Below, piece by piece: positions 15,666 through 24,612 of a stretch of 64,000 nucleotides of DNA. A model generated the notes under the pieces. The model was not told the DNA's origin. It did not search any database and was given only the letters and a program-made list of their open reading frames with translations. The number at the start of each line of letters is the position of its first letter. The first letter of the stretch is position 1. The stretch is taken from positions 27,356 through 91,355 of the forward strand of contig NZ_FOGZ01000010.1 in the NCBI RefSeq assembly GCF_900111365.1, written 5' to 3'. The translations under genes were made by a program, and so were the position numbers. The DNA is from Propionibacterium cyclohexanicum (GTDB lineage: Bacteria; Actinomycetota; Actinomycetes; Propionibacteriales; Propionibacteriaceae).

Positions 15666-17468
15666 TCAGATGCCCATCACTTTCACGGGCTTGAGCGTCA
15701 CGTCCTCGAGCAGCGCAGCGATGATCGCCGAATAGTCGCCGCTCACCGGCCTGCCGAGCACACCTGCCCAGGCCGGGGTGATCTGCGCCGCATGGTATTT
15801 GTGCCCATAGCCCTCCGGCACATTGCGGCAGACCGGCATATCGCTCGCCACCTGCCAGAAGGTGACGAATGGCCACCACCGCATCGCTGCCATCGGGCTG
15901 GCCGGGACCCGGCGTGCGCCGAGCCACTCGGGGCGGCGCCACAGCAGCCGGGTGGACCACCACACCACGGGATCCGTGTCGTTCTGCAGATAGACGATGC
16001 GGGGATGTTCCCAGGCCTCCAGCGGCGTGCCGAACTCGTCACTGAGCAGTTCGCGGCCGTTCTTCGCGAAACGGATCTGCCGCCCGGAATCGATGACGGG
16101 ATCGACGACGGTGGAGCCGGGCGCGCGCCGGTCGGTGAGCAGCTCGTGCATCGGGGTGAAATCGGGGGTGCCGAGCCACACCGCACCGTCGATGCGAGCG
16201 GTCATGTCCTGTGGGGACTCGAAGATGCCGTTGCTGCCGTAGGCCCCCAGGGACTCTCCGGCCAGGTAGAGCCTGGGCCGCTTGTCGGGCGGAATCTCGT
16301 GGAGCCGGGACTCGACGGCCTCGAACAGCAGCCGGCTGGCCGCCACCGGGACCTCCTTGCCGGTGAACAGCGTGATCGCGCTGGGCAGGCCTGAGTACTG
16401 GGTGGCCACGGTGCAGCAGTCCCCGCCGGTGAGATATTCGAAGGCCGAGGCGCTCCACTCGTTGACATTGCCGCGTCCGGTGGTGGTGACGATACAGATC
16501 GCCCGGCGCTGCCATGCGCCGATGCGGTCCATCTCGGCTACCGCAGCCTGGGCGATGCCCTCGAGGCTGCGTCCATTGAGAGCGGCATAGGCCCGCAGTG
16601 GTTCGAGCGCTGGCTGTCGCGTCACCTCTTCGATGCGGGCCCGATCCGGGCCGCCTGAGACGAAGCGCTTGCCCTGCAGGCCCAGGCTGTCCCAGGCCTC
16701 GCGGGAGCTCGCGCTTCCCGAGCGTCCCGGGTCGGTGGGTGCGTCGACACCGGGCGGGGTGGTGCGGTCGAGGTGCTCAGAGGCCGTCTTGCCCACTCCG
16801 CACACACCCTTGAGGATCACCTGGTCGAAGACGAGGACGATCGTCGCGAGCACGATGAGCGTGGACAGCATGCGCGCCAGCAGTGCCCACACGAAGCGGC
16901 TCTTGAGGTGATTGGTGAACCAGTCGATGGTGGCCACCGTGCCGCGCCACTGCAGTGCGAACAGCGCCAGGATGACAGTAGCTGCCCCGGTGGACAGTGC
17001 CGCCCAGCTCGGCCCAGGGCCCTTCACCTGGCAGTAGCGGGCGGTGCGGCGCTGACCCGAAAGGCTTGCGAGGGGTATTCCGGCCAGCAGCAACGCGAGC
17101 ACCAGCAGGCCCCCCGCCAGCCAGATGCGCTTGCCATGGCGCAGATGCACGTGGACGCCGAGCAGATCAGCCAGCAAACCGGTCATCCAGCTGACCAGCA
17201 GCCCCGACTGGTAGCCGAACATGGCTGACAATGCCGCAATGAAGCCCTGGAATCCCCAGGGCCGGGGCAGCAGCGAGGGGGAGTAGGCCGCCGTATAGCC
17301 GATGATCCCGCCAGTGACTCCGGCTGCAGACAGCCCCGCCAGGTGCGCCTCGCGCCAGTCGACCAGCCGTTCAAAGAGTTGGATGCGCAACTGCTCGGTC
17401 GCCGGATCGCTCCGGCGGTGGTGGCGCGCCATGGCGCCCAGCCTATGCACAACGGGCAGGGCCGACAA
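15666..17468 (-). CDS. Membrane alpha/beta-hydrolase (Abhydrolase_9 family)
   Basis: 600 residues. About six hydrophobic segments in the N-terminal 260 residues match the family's membrane N-domain. The C-terminal half is the alpha/beta-hydrolase domain, with the nucleophile elbow GESLG in 'RLYLAGESLGAYGSNG', and 'FVTFWQVASDMPV' plus 'GYGHKYH' near the end, the latter likely holding the catalytic His. Proteins of this type are common and poorly characterised in actinobacteria; the substrate, perhaps an ester or lipid, is unknown. ATG 17432 is an alternative start. The gene converges on the GH64 gene with a 30-base gap. Confidence 0.82.
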   Translation of the reverse strand: MSALPVVHRLGAMARHHRRSDPATEQLRIQLFERLVDWREAHLAGLSAAGVTGGIIGYTAAYSPSLLPRPWGFQGFIAALSAMFGYQSGLLVSWMTGLLADLLGVHVHLRHGKRIWLAGGLLVLALLLAGIPLASLSGQRRTARYCQVKGPGPSWAALSTGAATVILALFALQWRGTVATIDWFTNHLKSRFVWALLARMLSTLIVLATIVLVFDQVILKGVCGVGKTASEHLDRTTPPGVDAPTDPGRSGSASSREAWDSLGLQGKRFVSGGPDRARIEEVTRQPALEPLRAYAALNGRSLEGIAQAAVAEMDRIGAWQRRAICIVTTTGRGNVNEWSASAFEYLTGGDCCTVATQYSGLPSAITLFTGKEVPVAASRLLFEAVESRLHEIPPDKRPRLYLAGESLGAYGSNGIFESPQDMTARIDGAVWLGTPDFTPMHELLTDRRAPGSTVVDPVIDSGRQIRFAKNGRELLSDEFGTPLEAWEHPRIVYLQNDTDPVVWWSTRLLWRRPEWLGARRVPASPMAAMRWWPFVTFWQVASDMPVCRNVPEGYGHKYHAAQITPAWAGVLGRPVSGDYSAIIAALLEDVTLKPVKVMGI

Positions 17469-18253
17469 AGCGGGGGAGGGGTCGTCTCGCGCTCACCTGG
17501 GGACGGGCCCTCGTGAGCCGGATGCGCGTCGCGTCACCGCCCCGAACGCATGGTCCCACGCCACGGCGGCGCAGCGAGAGGATCCTCGGGCAAAGGGTCT
17601 TTGGTGGCCCGAGCGCGATTCTCGGTGCGCACCTGCTGGTGGGCGCCAGCCCAAGCACCCCAGGGTGAGCACGGTCGAGGTGAGGTACCCCACGCGCGCC
17701 TGGGGGGGTCGGCTGTCACCCGCACGCTCGCCAAGCTCGCTTTCCACGGCGCCAAGCACGCACCCTCTTGCCGGCCATGACGCGTAGCCCATGCTCCCCT
17801 GGTTGAGCCCGACCAACGAGGTAGCCGCCTAAGTGCTCTTATTGACCACGTCAACGCCACCGTCGGGCGGGACGCTGTTGCTCTCGGCCTCGCCGGCCTC
17901 GAGTCCGCGCCGAACTGGCAGATGCGCCGTGACATGCTTCCCAACCGAGGCACCACCCGCTGGTCCGAACTGGCCGTCGTCCGCGCCTGATATGTGGCCG
18001 CGTCGCGGTGCAATCCAGCCAGTCCACTGACCGTGCTCCGGTTCCAGTATCCGCCGCACCACATCCCAGCCCCAAACGTTAACCGGTATTTCGCCATAAG
18101 GCCTGCATCGGACGATCTCTACAAGCCGACGTGCCTCACGTTTCTTGAGCGCGTGGGTGGGGTTGGTGCCTCAGGTACTTTGAGCGCGAGGCTTGCCTGA
18201 GTGGAAGGCATGAATCGTCCCAGGTTTGGTGGAGGGTCTGATTCCCCGAGGGG
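17469..18253. other. Gene-poor stretch with decayed sequence
   Basis: 785 bases between the hydrolase and the IS3 remnant. Apart from the UmuC-like tail (17781-17990) no coding signal is convincing; the short frames on both strands lack family features. The stretch also carries two copies of TTGAGCGCG (near 18145 and 18180). It looks like debris from former mobile DNA. Confidence 0.6.
17781..17990 (+). pseudogene. C-terminal remnant of a UmuC-type Y-family DNA polymerase
   Basis: An open frame with no start codon ends at TGA 17988-17990 and reads 'ALIDHVNATVGRDAVALGLAG', then 'WQMRRDMLPNRGTTRW' and 'SELAVVRA'. This pattern, an N-x-x-x-G-R helix followed by W-x-M-R-R-x-M-L-x-x-R-x-T-T-x-W-x-E-L, is typical of the C-terminal (DUF4113) end of UmuC-like polymerases. 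The catalytic palm and little-finger regions are absent, so it is a relic. Such polymerases often travel on plasmids and integrative elements in related bacteria, which fits the IS debris next to it. Confidence 0.7.
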
Positions 18254-18450
18254 GTGATGACTGTGCCAGTACCGAGGGAATATCCGACGGAGCTTCGTGA
18301 GCGTGCGATGCGACTGGTTGCCGAGGCCCGGAAGGAGGATTCGGCGTTGTCGTTGAATGTGGCAGTGGTCCGGATCGAGCAGCGTGTCGGGGTGAACGCC
18401 GACGCGCTGCGTGGCTGGTGCAAGCAGGCCGCGATTGACGCGGGCGAACG
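18254..18450 (+). pseudogene. IS3-family transposase OrfA, N-terminal fragment
   Basis: About 65 residues, including 'YPTELRERAMRLVAEAR' and 'RVGVNADALRGWCKQAAID', the helix-turn-helix DNA-binding part of IS3-family OrfA. The leucine-zipper part and the rest are missing; the frame runs into out-of-frame OrfB sequence. Confidence 0.8.
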
Positions 18451-18453
18451 CTC

Positions 18454-18576
18454 TGGACCGCCGAGGAGCTCGAACTCCCCACGCTCTCCTGGGTGCACTG
18501 GTTCAACGAGAACCGGTTGCACTCATCGATCGGATACCTCACACCCATCGAGAAAGGAGAACGGGTACTACCGTGA
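18454..18576 (+). pseudogene. IS3-family transposase OrfB, C-terminal fragment
   Basis: Forty codons reading 'ELELPTLSWVHWFNENRLHS' and 'SIGYLTPIEK' before TGA 18574. The W-x-x-W-F-N-x-x-R-L-H-x-x-x-G-x-x-x-P-x-E pattern is the end of the IS3 integrase domain, holding the last catalytic-domain Glu. It is in a different frame from the OrfA fragment. Confidence 0.82.
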
Positions 18577-18736
18577 AATGACCTCCCAGGGCCAGCCGGC
18601 GCCGGGAGAACTTGCCCGCCACTGAATCCAGGATGCTTCCATGCCCAGTCAACTCGGATCTCGTCGGCGAGGCGGCGGTAGAGCTGGCGATTCAGGGCCG
18701 GCCCGCCGATTCTCCTGGCGCCGGAAGTGCCCGCCA

Positions 18737-18757
18737 CTGAGGCGGACTTCGCCTCAG
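18737..18757 (-). terminator. Hairpin at the 3' end of the GT4 gene
   Basis: CTGAGGCG (18737-18744) and CGCCTCAG (18750-18757) form a perfect 8-bp stem with a 5-base loop that overlaps the GT4 stop codon. No T tract follows, so it is only a possible terminator. Confidence 0.35.
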
Positions 18758-19884
18758 GCGGCGGCCGAGGTCGTGGTGACAGGCAGGGTCGCAATGGTCC
18801 GCCTGCCGGCCACGAGCATCCGGTAGACCCGTTCGTATCCCGCCGCCATGACCGGCAGGTCGAAGCGCTGTTCGGCATCCCGACGGCAGGCTGCCGGGTC
18901 GATCTCCTCCACCCGGTTGATCGCCTGGGCGAAGGCGTCGATCCCGCGAGCGATGAAGCCGGTCGTGCCGTCGCGCACGATCTCGGGCACGCTACCCCTC
19001 GGCGTGGCCACGACCGGTGTGCCGCAGGCCAGCGCCTCGGCCATCACCATGCCGAACGGCTCCTCCCACTGGATCGGAAAGACCAGGCAGGCTGCCTTGG
19101 AGTAGAGCTCCCGCTTCAGAGCCGCATCGGCCACGCCGACATAGTGGACATCGGGCCCGAGCATCGGGCGCACGTACTGGTCGAAGTACTCCTTCTCCGG
19201 CGGCTCGCTCAGCTTGCCCGCCAGGACGATCGGGCGCCCTGCCCGACGGGCGGCTTCGATGGCCAGATGGGGCGCCTTGTCGGCGCAGAAGCGCCCGATC
19301 CACAGCACCCAGTCCTCCTTGTGCGCCCGGAAGGGGAAGGACTTGACGTCGATCCCGTTGGGGACGCAGCCGGCCCAGTTCAGTCCCGGTGCCTGGCGCA
19401 TCTGGGCTCTCGAGATGGCGACCAGCTCGATGCTTGTGCCCAGCCGTCGGTAGTAGTCGCCGTTGTCTCCGCTCACCGGCCCGTGCATGGTCACCACGGT
19501 CGGTTCATGGCGTCCGGCGGCGAGCAGGGGCCCGGCCGCCGAGTTGTCGTGGACCACATCGAGATCGAGCTCACGCAGCGCGCGCCCGGCTTCGGCGGCC
19601 AGCACGAGTTCGGGCATGACGCTCGAGCCGAGCAGCTCGGAGGGAGGCTCGTCATGGACCCGCACATAGTGCTGGGCCTTCGTGCCCGGTGCTCCCGAGG
19701 CGATGAGCGTGACCTCATGGCCGCGCGCGACGAGCTGATCGACCAGGGCTGCGACGACTGCCTCGGTGCCGCCGTATCCCTTGGGGGGCAGTTCGAACCA
19801 CGGGGGAGCGATCATCCCGATCTTCAGCGGGTCTTCCTGGGGTCTGGCCGCAGCTGGTGCGTCGGGAGTCATGGTCAGCGACAT
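18754..19884 (-). CDS. Glycosyltransferase family 4
   Basis: 376 residues. I chose ATG 19884 rather than the upstream ATG 19890 because AAGGAG then sits six bases before the start. The N-terminal motif 'PPWFELPPKGYGGTEAVV' with its Gly-Gly is typical of GT4 enzymes. The C-terminal nucleotide-sugar site is 'EEPFGMVMAEALACGTPVV', the E-x7-E pattern of this family. It should move a sugar from a nucleotide donor to an unknown acceptor in the cytoplasm. It is divergent from a glycogen-debranching-like enzyme and shares a regulatory region with it, suggesting a common role in storage-glucan or compatible-solute metabolism. Confidence 0.88.
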   Translation of the reverse strand: MSLTMTPDAPAAARPQEDPLKIGMIAPPWFELPPKGYGGTEAVVAALVDQLVARGHEVTLIASGAPGTKAQHYVRVHDEPPSELLGSSVMPELVLAAEAGRALRELDLDVVHDNSAAGPLLAAGRHEPTVVTMHGPVSGDNGDYYRRLGTSIELVAISRAQMRQAPGLNWAGCVPNGIDVKSFPFRAHKEDWVLWIGRFCADKAPHLAIEAARRAGRPIVLAGKLSEPPEKEYFDQYVRPMLGPDVHYVGVADAALKRELYSKAACLVFPIQWEEPFGMVMAEALACGTPVVATPRGSVPEIVRDGTTGFIARGIDAFAQAINRVEEIDPAACRRDAEQRFDLPVMAAGYERVYRMLVAGRRTIATLPVTTTSAAA

Positions 19885-19909
19885 CGGCATCTCCTTCCGA
19901 ATTGATCAT

Positions 19910-20002
19910 CATGTGATGTAGCACATGCACAGGTGATTCATGCCAATCATAGGACAAGAAAATCTACTTGTCGAAGTGTAGGTTTGCTTGTCTAGATGTA
20001 GC
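19910..20002. promoter_or_regulatory. Divergent control region with palindrome and 20-bp-spaced direct repeats
   Basis: CATGTG (19910-19915), six bases, then CACATG (19922-19927) form a palindrome on the GT4 side. On the other side CTTGTCGAAGTGTAG (19968-19982) recurs as CTTGTCTAGATGTAG (19988-20002), 12 of 15 bases alike, exactly 20 bases (two helical turns) apart. The whole patch is A+T-rich. It is the natural binding site for the MerR regulator encoded at 22225-22566. Confidence 0.55.
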
Positions 20003-20063
20003 TATGATGGTGCCTTCCGGGGGCCATGCCCACAGCGAGGACCGGGCAGAATGGGGAGACGTG

Positions 20064-22232
20064 GTGGATGCTCAGGAACACAGCAGCGACGATGACGTCA
20101 ATCGCACCGGACCCCATGGCATCGGGTTGGTGCCGCGCCTCCAGCAGACCGTGGCGCTCGTCGAGGGCTCGTCCTTCTGCGTCGCTCAGCTGGGAGGCGA
20201 GATCGTCCCCGAGCAGGTCGACGGCCTGTTCGTGCGCGATACCCGGATTCTCTCGCGCTGGCAGCTGCGCATCGACGGGCACGACATCGAGCCGCTGAGC
20301 GTGCTGCCCGGTGAGCCGTACGAGTGCCGCTTCGTCGGCCGGCTCCCGGCTCGTCCGGGGGCGGTGGAACCCACCATTCTCGTCGAGCGCCACCGGATGG
20401 TCGGGGAGGGGATGCGCGAGGACATCGTCATCACCAACTACGGCACCGAGGCCGCCGGGCTGGAACTGGCCTTGCAGGTGGACGCCGACTTCGCCGATCT
20501 CTTCGAGGTGAAGGACCGCCGCCCCACCCATCCTCGGGAGATCGACAGGCGGGCCGACGCCTCGGGCGTGCACCTGCAGACCTCGGGGGCGAATGTGCAG
20601 AGCCGTGGCATACGGATCTCGTGGCCCGGCGCCCAGGCCGCCCCGGGCGTGCTTCAGGCCAGGGCAGTGGTGCCTGCGCACGGCAGCTGGCACACCAGCA
20701 TCGCTGCGATCCCGGTGGTCGGAGGCGCCGAGTTGTCCGAGCCCTTCCCCCTGGACCGCCCGCTGGCAAGTACCGGCCCGGCCCTGCGGATGCGCGGCTG
20801 GCATGCGATGAACCCTGCCATCACTGTGCAGAATTCCGTGCTCGCCCAGGCACTGACCACCAGCGAACGTGACCTGGGCGCCTTGCGGATCAGCGATCCG
20901 GACCACCCCGACGACGAGGTGGTGGCAGCCGGTGCGCCCTGGTTCATGGCCCTGTTCGGCCGCGATTCGCTCATCACCAGCTCGCTCATGCTGCCCTATG
21001 TGCCCCAGCTCGCGGTGGGCACGCTGCGTACGCTCGCCCGGCTGCAGGGCACGAAGGTCTCGGCGATGAGCGAGGAGGAGCCCGGGCGGATCCCCCACGA
21101 GGTCCGGCTGGGCGCCGACCTCTCCCTGGCGCTGGGTGGCGAATCCGTCTACTACGGCTCCATCGACTCGACACCGCTGTTCGTCCTGGTGGCAGGGCAG
21201 GCGCTGCGCTGGGGTGTCGCCCCCGAAGATCTCGCGCCCCTGCGCCCGGCTGTTGACCGGGCCCTCGACTGGATCGATCACTATGGCGATCGCGACGGCG
21301 ACGGTTTCGTGGAATACCAGCGCAGCACCGACCGGGGGCTGCTCAACCAGGGCTGGAAGGACTCCGCGGACGCAATCAGCCACGCCGATGGCCACCTGGC
21401 CGAGACCCCCATCGCGCTGGCGGAGGTGCAGGGCTACTGCTACGCCGCCCGGCATGCCGCCGCCGACCTGGCAGAGGCTTTCGGCGAACCCGACCGCGCC
21501 GCCGCGCTGCGCCACCAAGCCGAACAGCTCAAGGAGCACTTCCACGAGGCCTTCTGGCTTCCCGACGAGGGTTTCTACGCGCTGGCGCTGGACGGGCACA
21601 AGCGTCCGGTGCGTTCCCTCGCCTCGAACATCGGACACTGCCTGTGGACCGGGATCGTCAAGGATGAGGTGGCCGGGCAGGTGATCGACCGGCTGGTCGC
21701 TCCCGACATGTTCAATGGCTTCGGCATACGCACCCTGTCTGCGCAGGCTCCCCGGTACAACCCGGCGAGCTATCACAACGGCTCGGTCTGGCCCCACGAC
21801 TCGGTGCTGGCGGCCTCCGGGATGGCCCGCTATGGCCGTCGTGACGCCGCGACGACGGTGACGGAGGGACTGCTCGATGCCCTGGAGGCCTTCTCGGGGA
21901 GACTTCCCGAGCTGTTCTGCGGCTTCTCGCGAGACGAGAAGCCCATTCCGGTGCCCTATCCGACCTCCTGCTCGCCGCAGGCATGGGCTGCGGCCACCCC
22001 CTTCGAGCTGCTGCGGATCAGCCTCGACCTGGACGCTGACCTGCCCACCGGGAACGCCCGGGCGGCGGCTGTACCGGCCAGCATCGGGCGCGTCCGGCTG
22101 CGCAGGAGCCCGGCTGGGTCGACACCCGTCAGTGTCGACGCGGACGAGACTGGCGCCCACGTCTCGGAACTGGCCGGCCGTGCGGGGGACACTGGTGGCA
22201 GCGGCGCCAACCACGAGGAGAGGCATGACTGA
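20064..22232 (+). CDS. Glycogen-debranching-like enzyme (amylo-alpha-1,6-glucosidase family)
   Basis: About 722 residues from GTG 20064, five bases after GGGGAG (20053-20058); GTG 20061 is also possible. The N-terminal 200 residues form the GDE_N_bis domain ('VDGLFVRDTRILSRWQLRIDG'). The C-terminal 450 residues form an (alpha/alpha)6 barrel with 'GAPWFMALFGRDSLITSSLM', 'QGWKDSADAI' and 'NGSVWPHDSVLAASGM', where Asp and Glu residues should be catalytic. The family acts on alpha-linked glucosides such as glycogen branches. The gene overlaps that of a MerR regulator by eight bases and is divergent from a GT4 gene. Confidence 0.85.
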   Translation: MDAQEHSSDDDVNRTGPHGIGLVPRLQQTVALVEGSSFCVAQLGGEIVPEQVDGLFVRDTRILSRWQLRIDGHDIEPLSVLPGEPYECRFVGRLPARPGAVEPTILVERHRMVGEGMREDIVITNYGTEAAGLELALQVDADFADLFEVKDRRPTHPREIDRRADASGVHLQTSGANVQSRGIRISWPGAQAAPGVLQARAVVPAHGSWHTSIAAIPVVGGAELSEPFPLDRPLASTGPALRMRGWHAMNPAITVQNSVLAQALTTSERDLGALRISDPDHPDDEVVAAGAPWFMALFGRDSLITSSLMLPYVPQLAVGTLRTLARLQGTKVSAMSEEEPGRIPHEVRLGADLSLALGGESVYYGSIDSTPLFVLVAGQALRWGVAPEDLAPLRPAVDRALDWIDHYGDRDGDGFVEYQRSTDRGLLNQGWKDSADAISHADGHLAETPIALAEVQGYCYAARHAAADLAEAFGEPDRAAALRHQAEQLKEHFHEAFWLPDEGFYALALDGHKRPVRSLASNIGHCLWTGIVKDEVAGQVIDRLVAPDMFNGFGIRTLSAQAPRYNPASYHNGSVWPHDSVLAASGMARYGRRDAATTVTEGLLDALEAFSGRLPELFCGFSRDEKPIPVPYPTSCSPQAWAAATPFELLRISLDLDADLPTGNARAAAVPASIGRVRLRRSPAGSTPVSVDADETGAHVSELAGRAGDTGGSGANHEERHD

Positions 22233-22566
22233 CGAGGACCTCATGCGCCGGACTTCACGCGCTCCGCTGCATGCCGATGACCTGCCCTTCTACACCGTCG
22301 GGCAGGTGGCGATGCTGCTGGAGATTCCGGCTGGCTCGCTGCGGCGCCTCGACGTGGAGGGGATCGTGCGCCCGAAGCGCTCCGGCGGCGGGCAGCGCCG
22401 CTACTCGCGCAATGACGTGGAGCAGCTGCGGGAGGTGGCCGAGCTCACCCACGAAGGCGTCACCCTGCCGGGGGTCCGGCGCGTCCTCGACCTGCGCCGG
22501 CGGGTCGATGAGCTCGAGGCCGAGGTGGCCGGGCTCAAGGCCGAGCTGGATGAGCGCGAGCGCTGA
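22225..22566 (+). CDS. MerR family regulator (HspR-like)
   Basis: 113 residues; ATG 22225 overlaps the end of the preceding gene by eight bases. The N-terminal helix-turn-helix 'YTVGQVAMLLEIPAGSLRRL' and wing 'GGGQRRYSRNDVEQL' are MerR-type; the C-terminal 35 residues are a coiled coil ('RRVDELEAEVAGLKAEL') for dimerisation. There is no metal-binding Cys set. The sequence resembles HspR (compare 63094-63519), so it may bind repeated sites as HspR does; the 20-bp-spaced repeats at 19968-20002 are the best candidate for its own operon. Confidence 0.85.
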   Translation: MTDEDLMRRTSRAPLHADDLPFYTVGQVAMLLEIPAGSLRRLDVEGIVRPKRSGGGQRRYSRNDVEQLREVAELTHEGVTLPGVRRVLDLRRRVDELEAEVAGLKAELDERER

Positions 22567-22598
22567 CCTCTGGTGCAGGCCCGGCCCGGCGCCGAGGC

Positions 22599-23372
22599 TC
22601 AGTGGTCGCTGGGAGCGCGGTGATCGGGATGGGACAGGTCCATCCCGGCCAGCGTGCCCACCACCACGAGCGAGGGCGGGCTCACCTGGCGGGCGTCCAT
22701 CTGGGCGACGGCCTCGCCGAGCGTCGTACGCCAGGAGCTCTGCCCGGGCAGGCTGGCATTGCTCACCACGGCCACCGGGGTGTCCACGGCGAGCCCGCCG
22801 GCGATGAGCTCGGGTGCGATCTCGCGCAGGTGGGCAACGCCCATGAGAATGACCAGCGTCATCCTGGTGCGCGCCAGCTCGCGCCAGGGCACCTCGCTGC
22901 GGGGATCGCCCGGTGCGACGTGGCCCGAGACCACGGTGAATCCCTGGACGAGATGGCGGTGGGTGAGCGGAATGCCTGCCAGGCCCGGTCCGGCCGTACT
23001 CGCCGAGACGCCCGGAATGACCTCGACGGGGATGCCCGCCTCGGCGCAGGCCTGCCACTCCTCGCCTCCGCGCCCGAAGACGAAGGGATCGCCGCCCTTG
23101 AGACGGACTACTCGCCGGCCCCGCCGGGCGTGGGAGACGAGCAGCTGATTGATGCGCTCCTGGGGCACGAACTCCCCGCGCGGCACCTTGCCCACCGCAA
23201 TGAGCTCGGCCTGCGCCGATGCCTGGGAGAGCACCTCCTGGGGGGCGAGCCGGTCGTACAACACCACATCGGCCTGCTGGACGGCGCGCAGCCCGGCCAC
23301 TGTGATGAGTCCTGGGTCGCCGGGGCCGCCCCCGACCAGGGTGACGCTGCCGGGCAGCAGAACTGTGCTCAT
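22599..23372 (-). CDS. cobA: Uroporphyrinogen-III C-methyltransferase (SUMT)
   Basis: 257 residues from ATG 23372, with GGGAGG upstream. The N-terminal 'VTLVGGGPGDPGLITVAG' and 'DVVLYDRL' and the mid-protein 'RLKGGDPFVFGRGGEE' are SUMT signatures; the last binds S-adenosylmethionine. The enzyme adds two methyl groups to uroporphyrinogen III, giving precorrin-2 for siroheme and cobalamin. It is a single-domain CobA, not a CysG fusion. No cobalamin riboswitch was seen upstream. The symbol cobA is used for the B12 pathway and sumT in other naming. Confidence 0.95.
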   Translation of the reverse strand: MSTVLLPGSVTLVGGGPGDPGLITVAGLRAVQQADVVLYDRLAPQEVLSQASAQAELIAVGKVPRGEFVPQERINQLLVSHARRGRRVVRLKGGDPFVFGRGGEEWQACAEAGIPVEVIPGVSASTAGPGLAGIPLTHRHLVQGFTVVSGHVAPGDPRSEVPWRELARTRMTLVILMGVAHLREIAPELIAGGLAVDTPVAVVSNASLPGQSSWRTTLGEAVAQMDARQVSPPSLVVVGTLAGMDLSHPDHRAPSDH

Positions 23373-23604
23373 CGAACCTCCCGTGGGACATCGGCCGGCC
23401 TCTGCAGACGCTGGACAACCGTCATGTCCGGCCCGATGGGCCACTCTAGGGGCACGCGGGCCGCCAGCTGCGCGCGGGAACCGGCGCACAGGGATGCCGA
23501 GGGCGGCGACGCAGGGAGCGGTCACGATGGGAGACCGCCTGGCGGGCTCGCCGGGACAGCGTAGCGTCGAGTCCGCACAGAATCCAGCCGGGAGGGCCAA
23601 TACA

Positions 23605-24612
23605 GTGAAATACGCAGTCATCGGGGCAGGCGCCATGGGATATCGCTATGGTGTTCTTCTCCAGGAGAAGGCCGGCCTGTCCGTCGACTTCATCGACACC
23701 TGGACGCCCAATCTCGATGCGGTACACGCTCAGCACGGTGTCTATGTCTCGCGCGATCACGAGAACCGCCACCTGGTGCCGATCCGGCTGTGCACGCCGG
23801 AGGAATACACCGGGGATCCAGATGTGTGGATCGTCTTCGTCAAGCAAATGCAACTGGCCGGTGTGCTCAAGCGATGTGCCCACCTGTTTCGGCCCGGGCA
23901 GTACGTATTCAGCGCGATGAACGGCATGGGCCATGTCGAGAAGCTGCAGGAGTACTTCGCGGACGACCACCTGGTGGCCGGTACCGCCATGATCGCCACA
24001 GTCCTCAACGGTCCCGGCGACGTCGACTTCATCGGCGCGTCGGGGGCAGGGCACATGCACATGGTGAACCGCACCGAGAAGCCGGATGCGACCACCCGCG
24101 CCATGGTCGAGGACTTCACGGCGGCCAACCTCAATCCGGTGCTCACCGAGAACTTCATGGGCACCTTGATGGCCAAGGTGGTCTTCAATTCCGTCGTGAA
24201 CACGCTGTGCACGATGTTCGGCGTGACGATGGGCGAGTTCGCCACCTACCCGGGCGCGCAGGACATGTCCCGGATGCTGCTCGACGAGGCATATGACGCC
24301 TGCGAGCGCGATGGGATCCAGCTCATCGAAACGCGCCAGGAATGCGTGGAATCGGTGGACTTCGTGAGCCGGGTCGGCAACCCGCTGCACTATCCGTCGA
24401 TGTACCAGGACTTCTCGCACGGGCGCCCAACCGAGGTGGACTACATCAACGGCTACATCGCCCGGCTGGGCCGCAAGCACGACTACATCTGCCGGCTGCA
24501 CGAATTCGTCACCCATCAGATGCACCTGGCCGAGGCGATGCGCGATCTCAAGGCTGCCGGGACGGTCGAGCAGGAGGACCCGGCACGGATGGGCGCCCAG
24601 CAGGCAGCCTGA
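23605..24612 (+). CDS. Ketopantoate reductase family NAD(P)-dependent dehydrogenase
   Basis: 335 residues from GTG 23605, with GGGAGGG upstream. The N-terminal 'YAVIGAGAMGYRYGVLL' is the nucleotide-binding motif; 'AKVVFNSVVNTLCTM' in mid-protein holds the conserved Lys and Asn region of ApbA/PanE proteins, and 'HYPSMYQDFSHGRPTEVDYI' matches the C-terminal catalytic domain with its conserved Ser/Met-x-Gln-Asp. The family reduces 2-keto acids such as ketopantoate; whether this one is PanE in pantothenate synthesis or a paralogue cannot be told, as no panB/panC is near. Divergent from SUMT. Confidence 0.87.
   Translation: MKYAVIGAGAMGYRYGVLLQEKAGLSVDFIDTWTPNLDAVHAQHGVYVSRDHENRHLVPIRLCTPEEYTGDPDVWIVFVKQMQLAGVLKRCAHLFRPGQYVFSAMNGMGHVEKLQEYFADDHLVAGTAMIATVLNGPGDVDFIGASGAGHMHMVNRTEKPDATTRAMVEDFTAANLNPVLTENFMGTLMAKVVFNSVVNTLCTMFGVTMGEFATYPGAQDMSRMLLDEAYDACERDGIQLIETRQECVESVDFVSRVGNPLHYPSMYQDFSHGRPTEVDYINGYIARLGRKHDYICRLHEFVTHQMHLAEAMRDLKAAGTVEQEDPARMGAQQAA

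Larger units (their letters stand above)
18254..18576 (+). mobile_element. Collapsed IS3-family insertion sequence
   Basis: The start of a transposase orfA gene and the end of its orfB gene lie next to each other, so about 1 kb from the middle of the element has been lost. Terminal inverted repeats could not be defined with confidence. The element cannot move by itself. Confidence 0.75.

Noticed and set aside
18171..18878. 235-codon minus-strand frame across the IS3 remnant and GT4 end
   Set aside because: It is antisense to clear transposase and GT4 sequence, with no family features; a G+C-driven shadow.
23373..23604. Cobalamin riboswitch upstream of the SUMT gene
   Set aside because: A GGCCACT stretch hints at the B12-box region, but the rest of the conserved core is missing on both strands.
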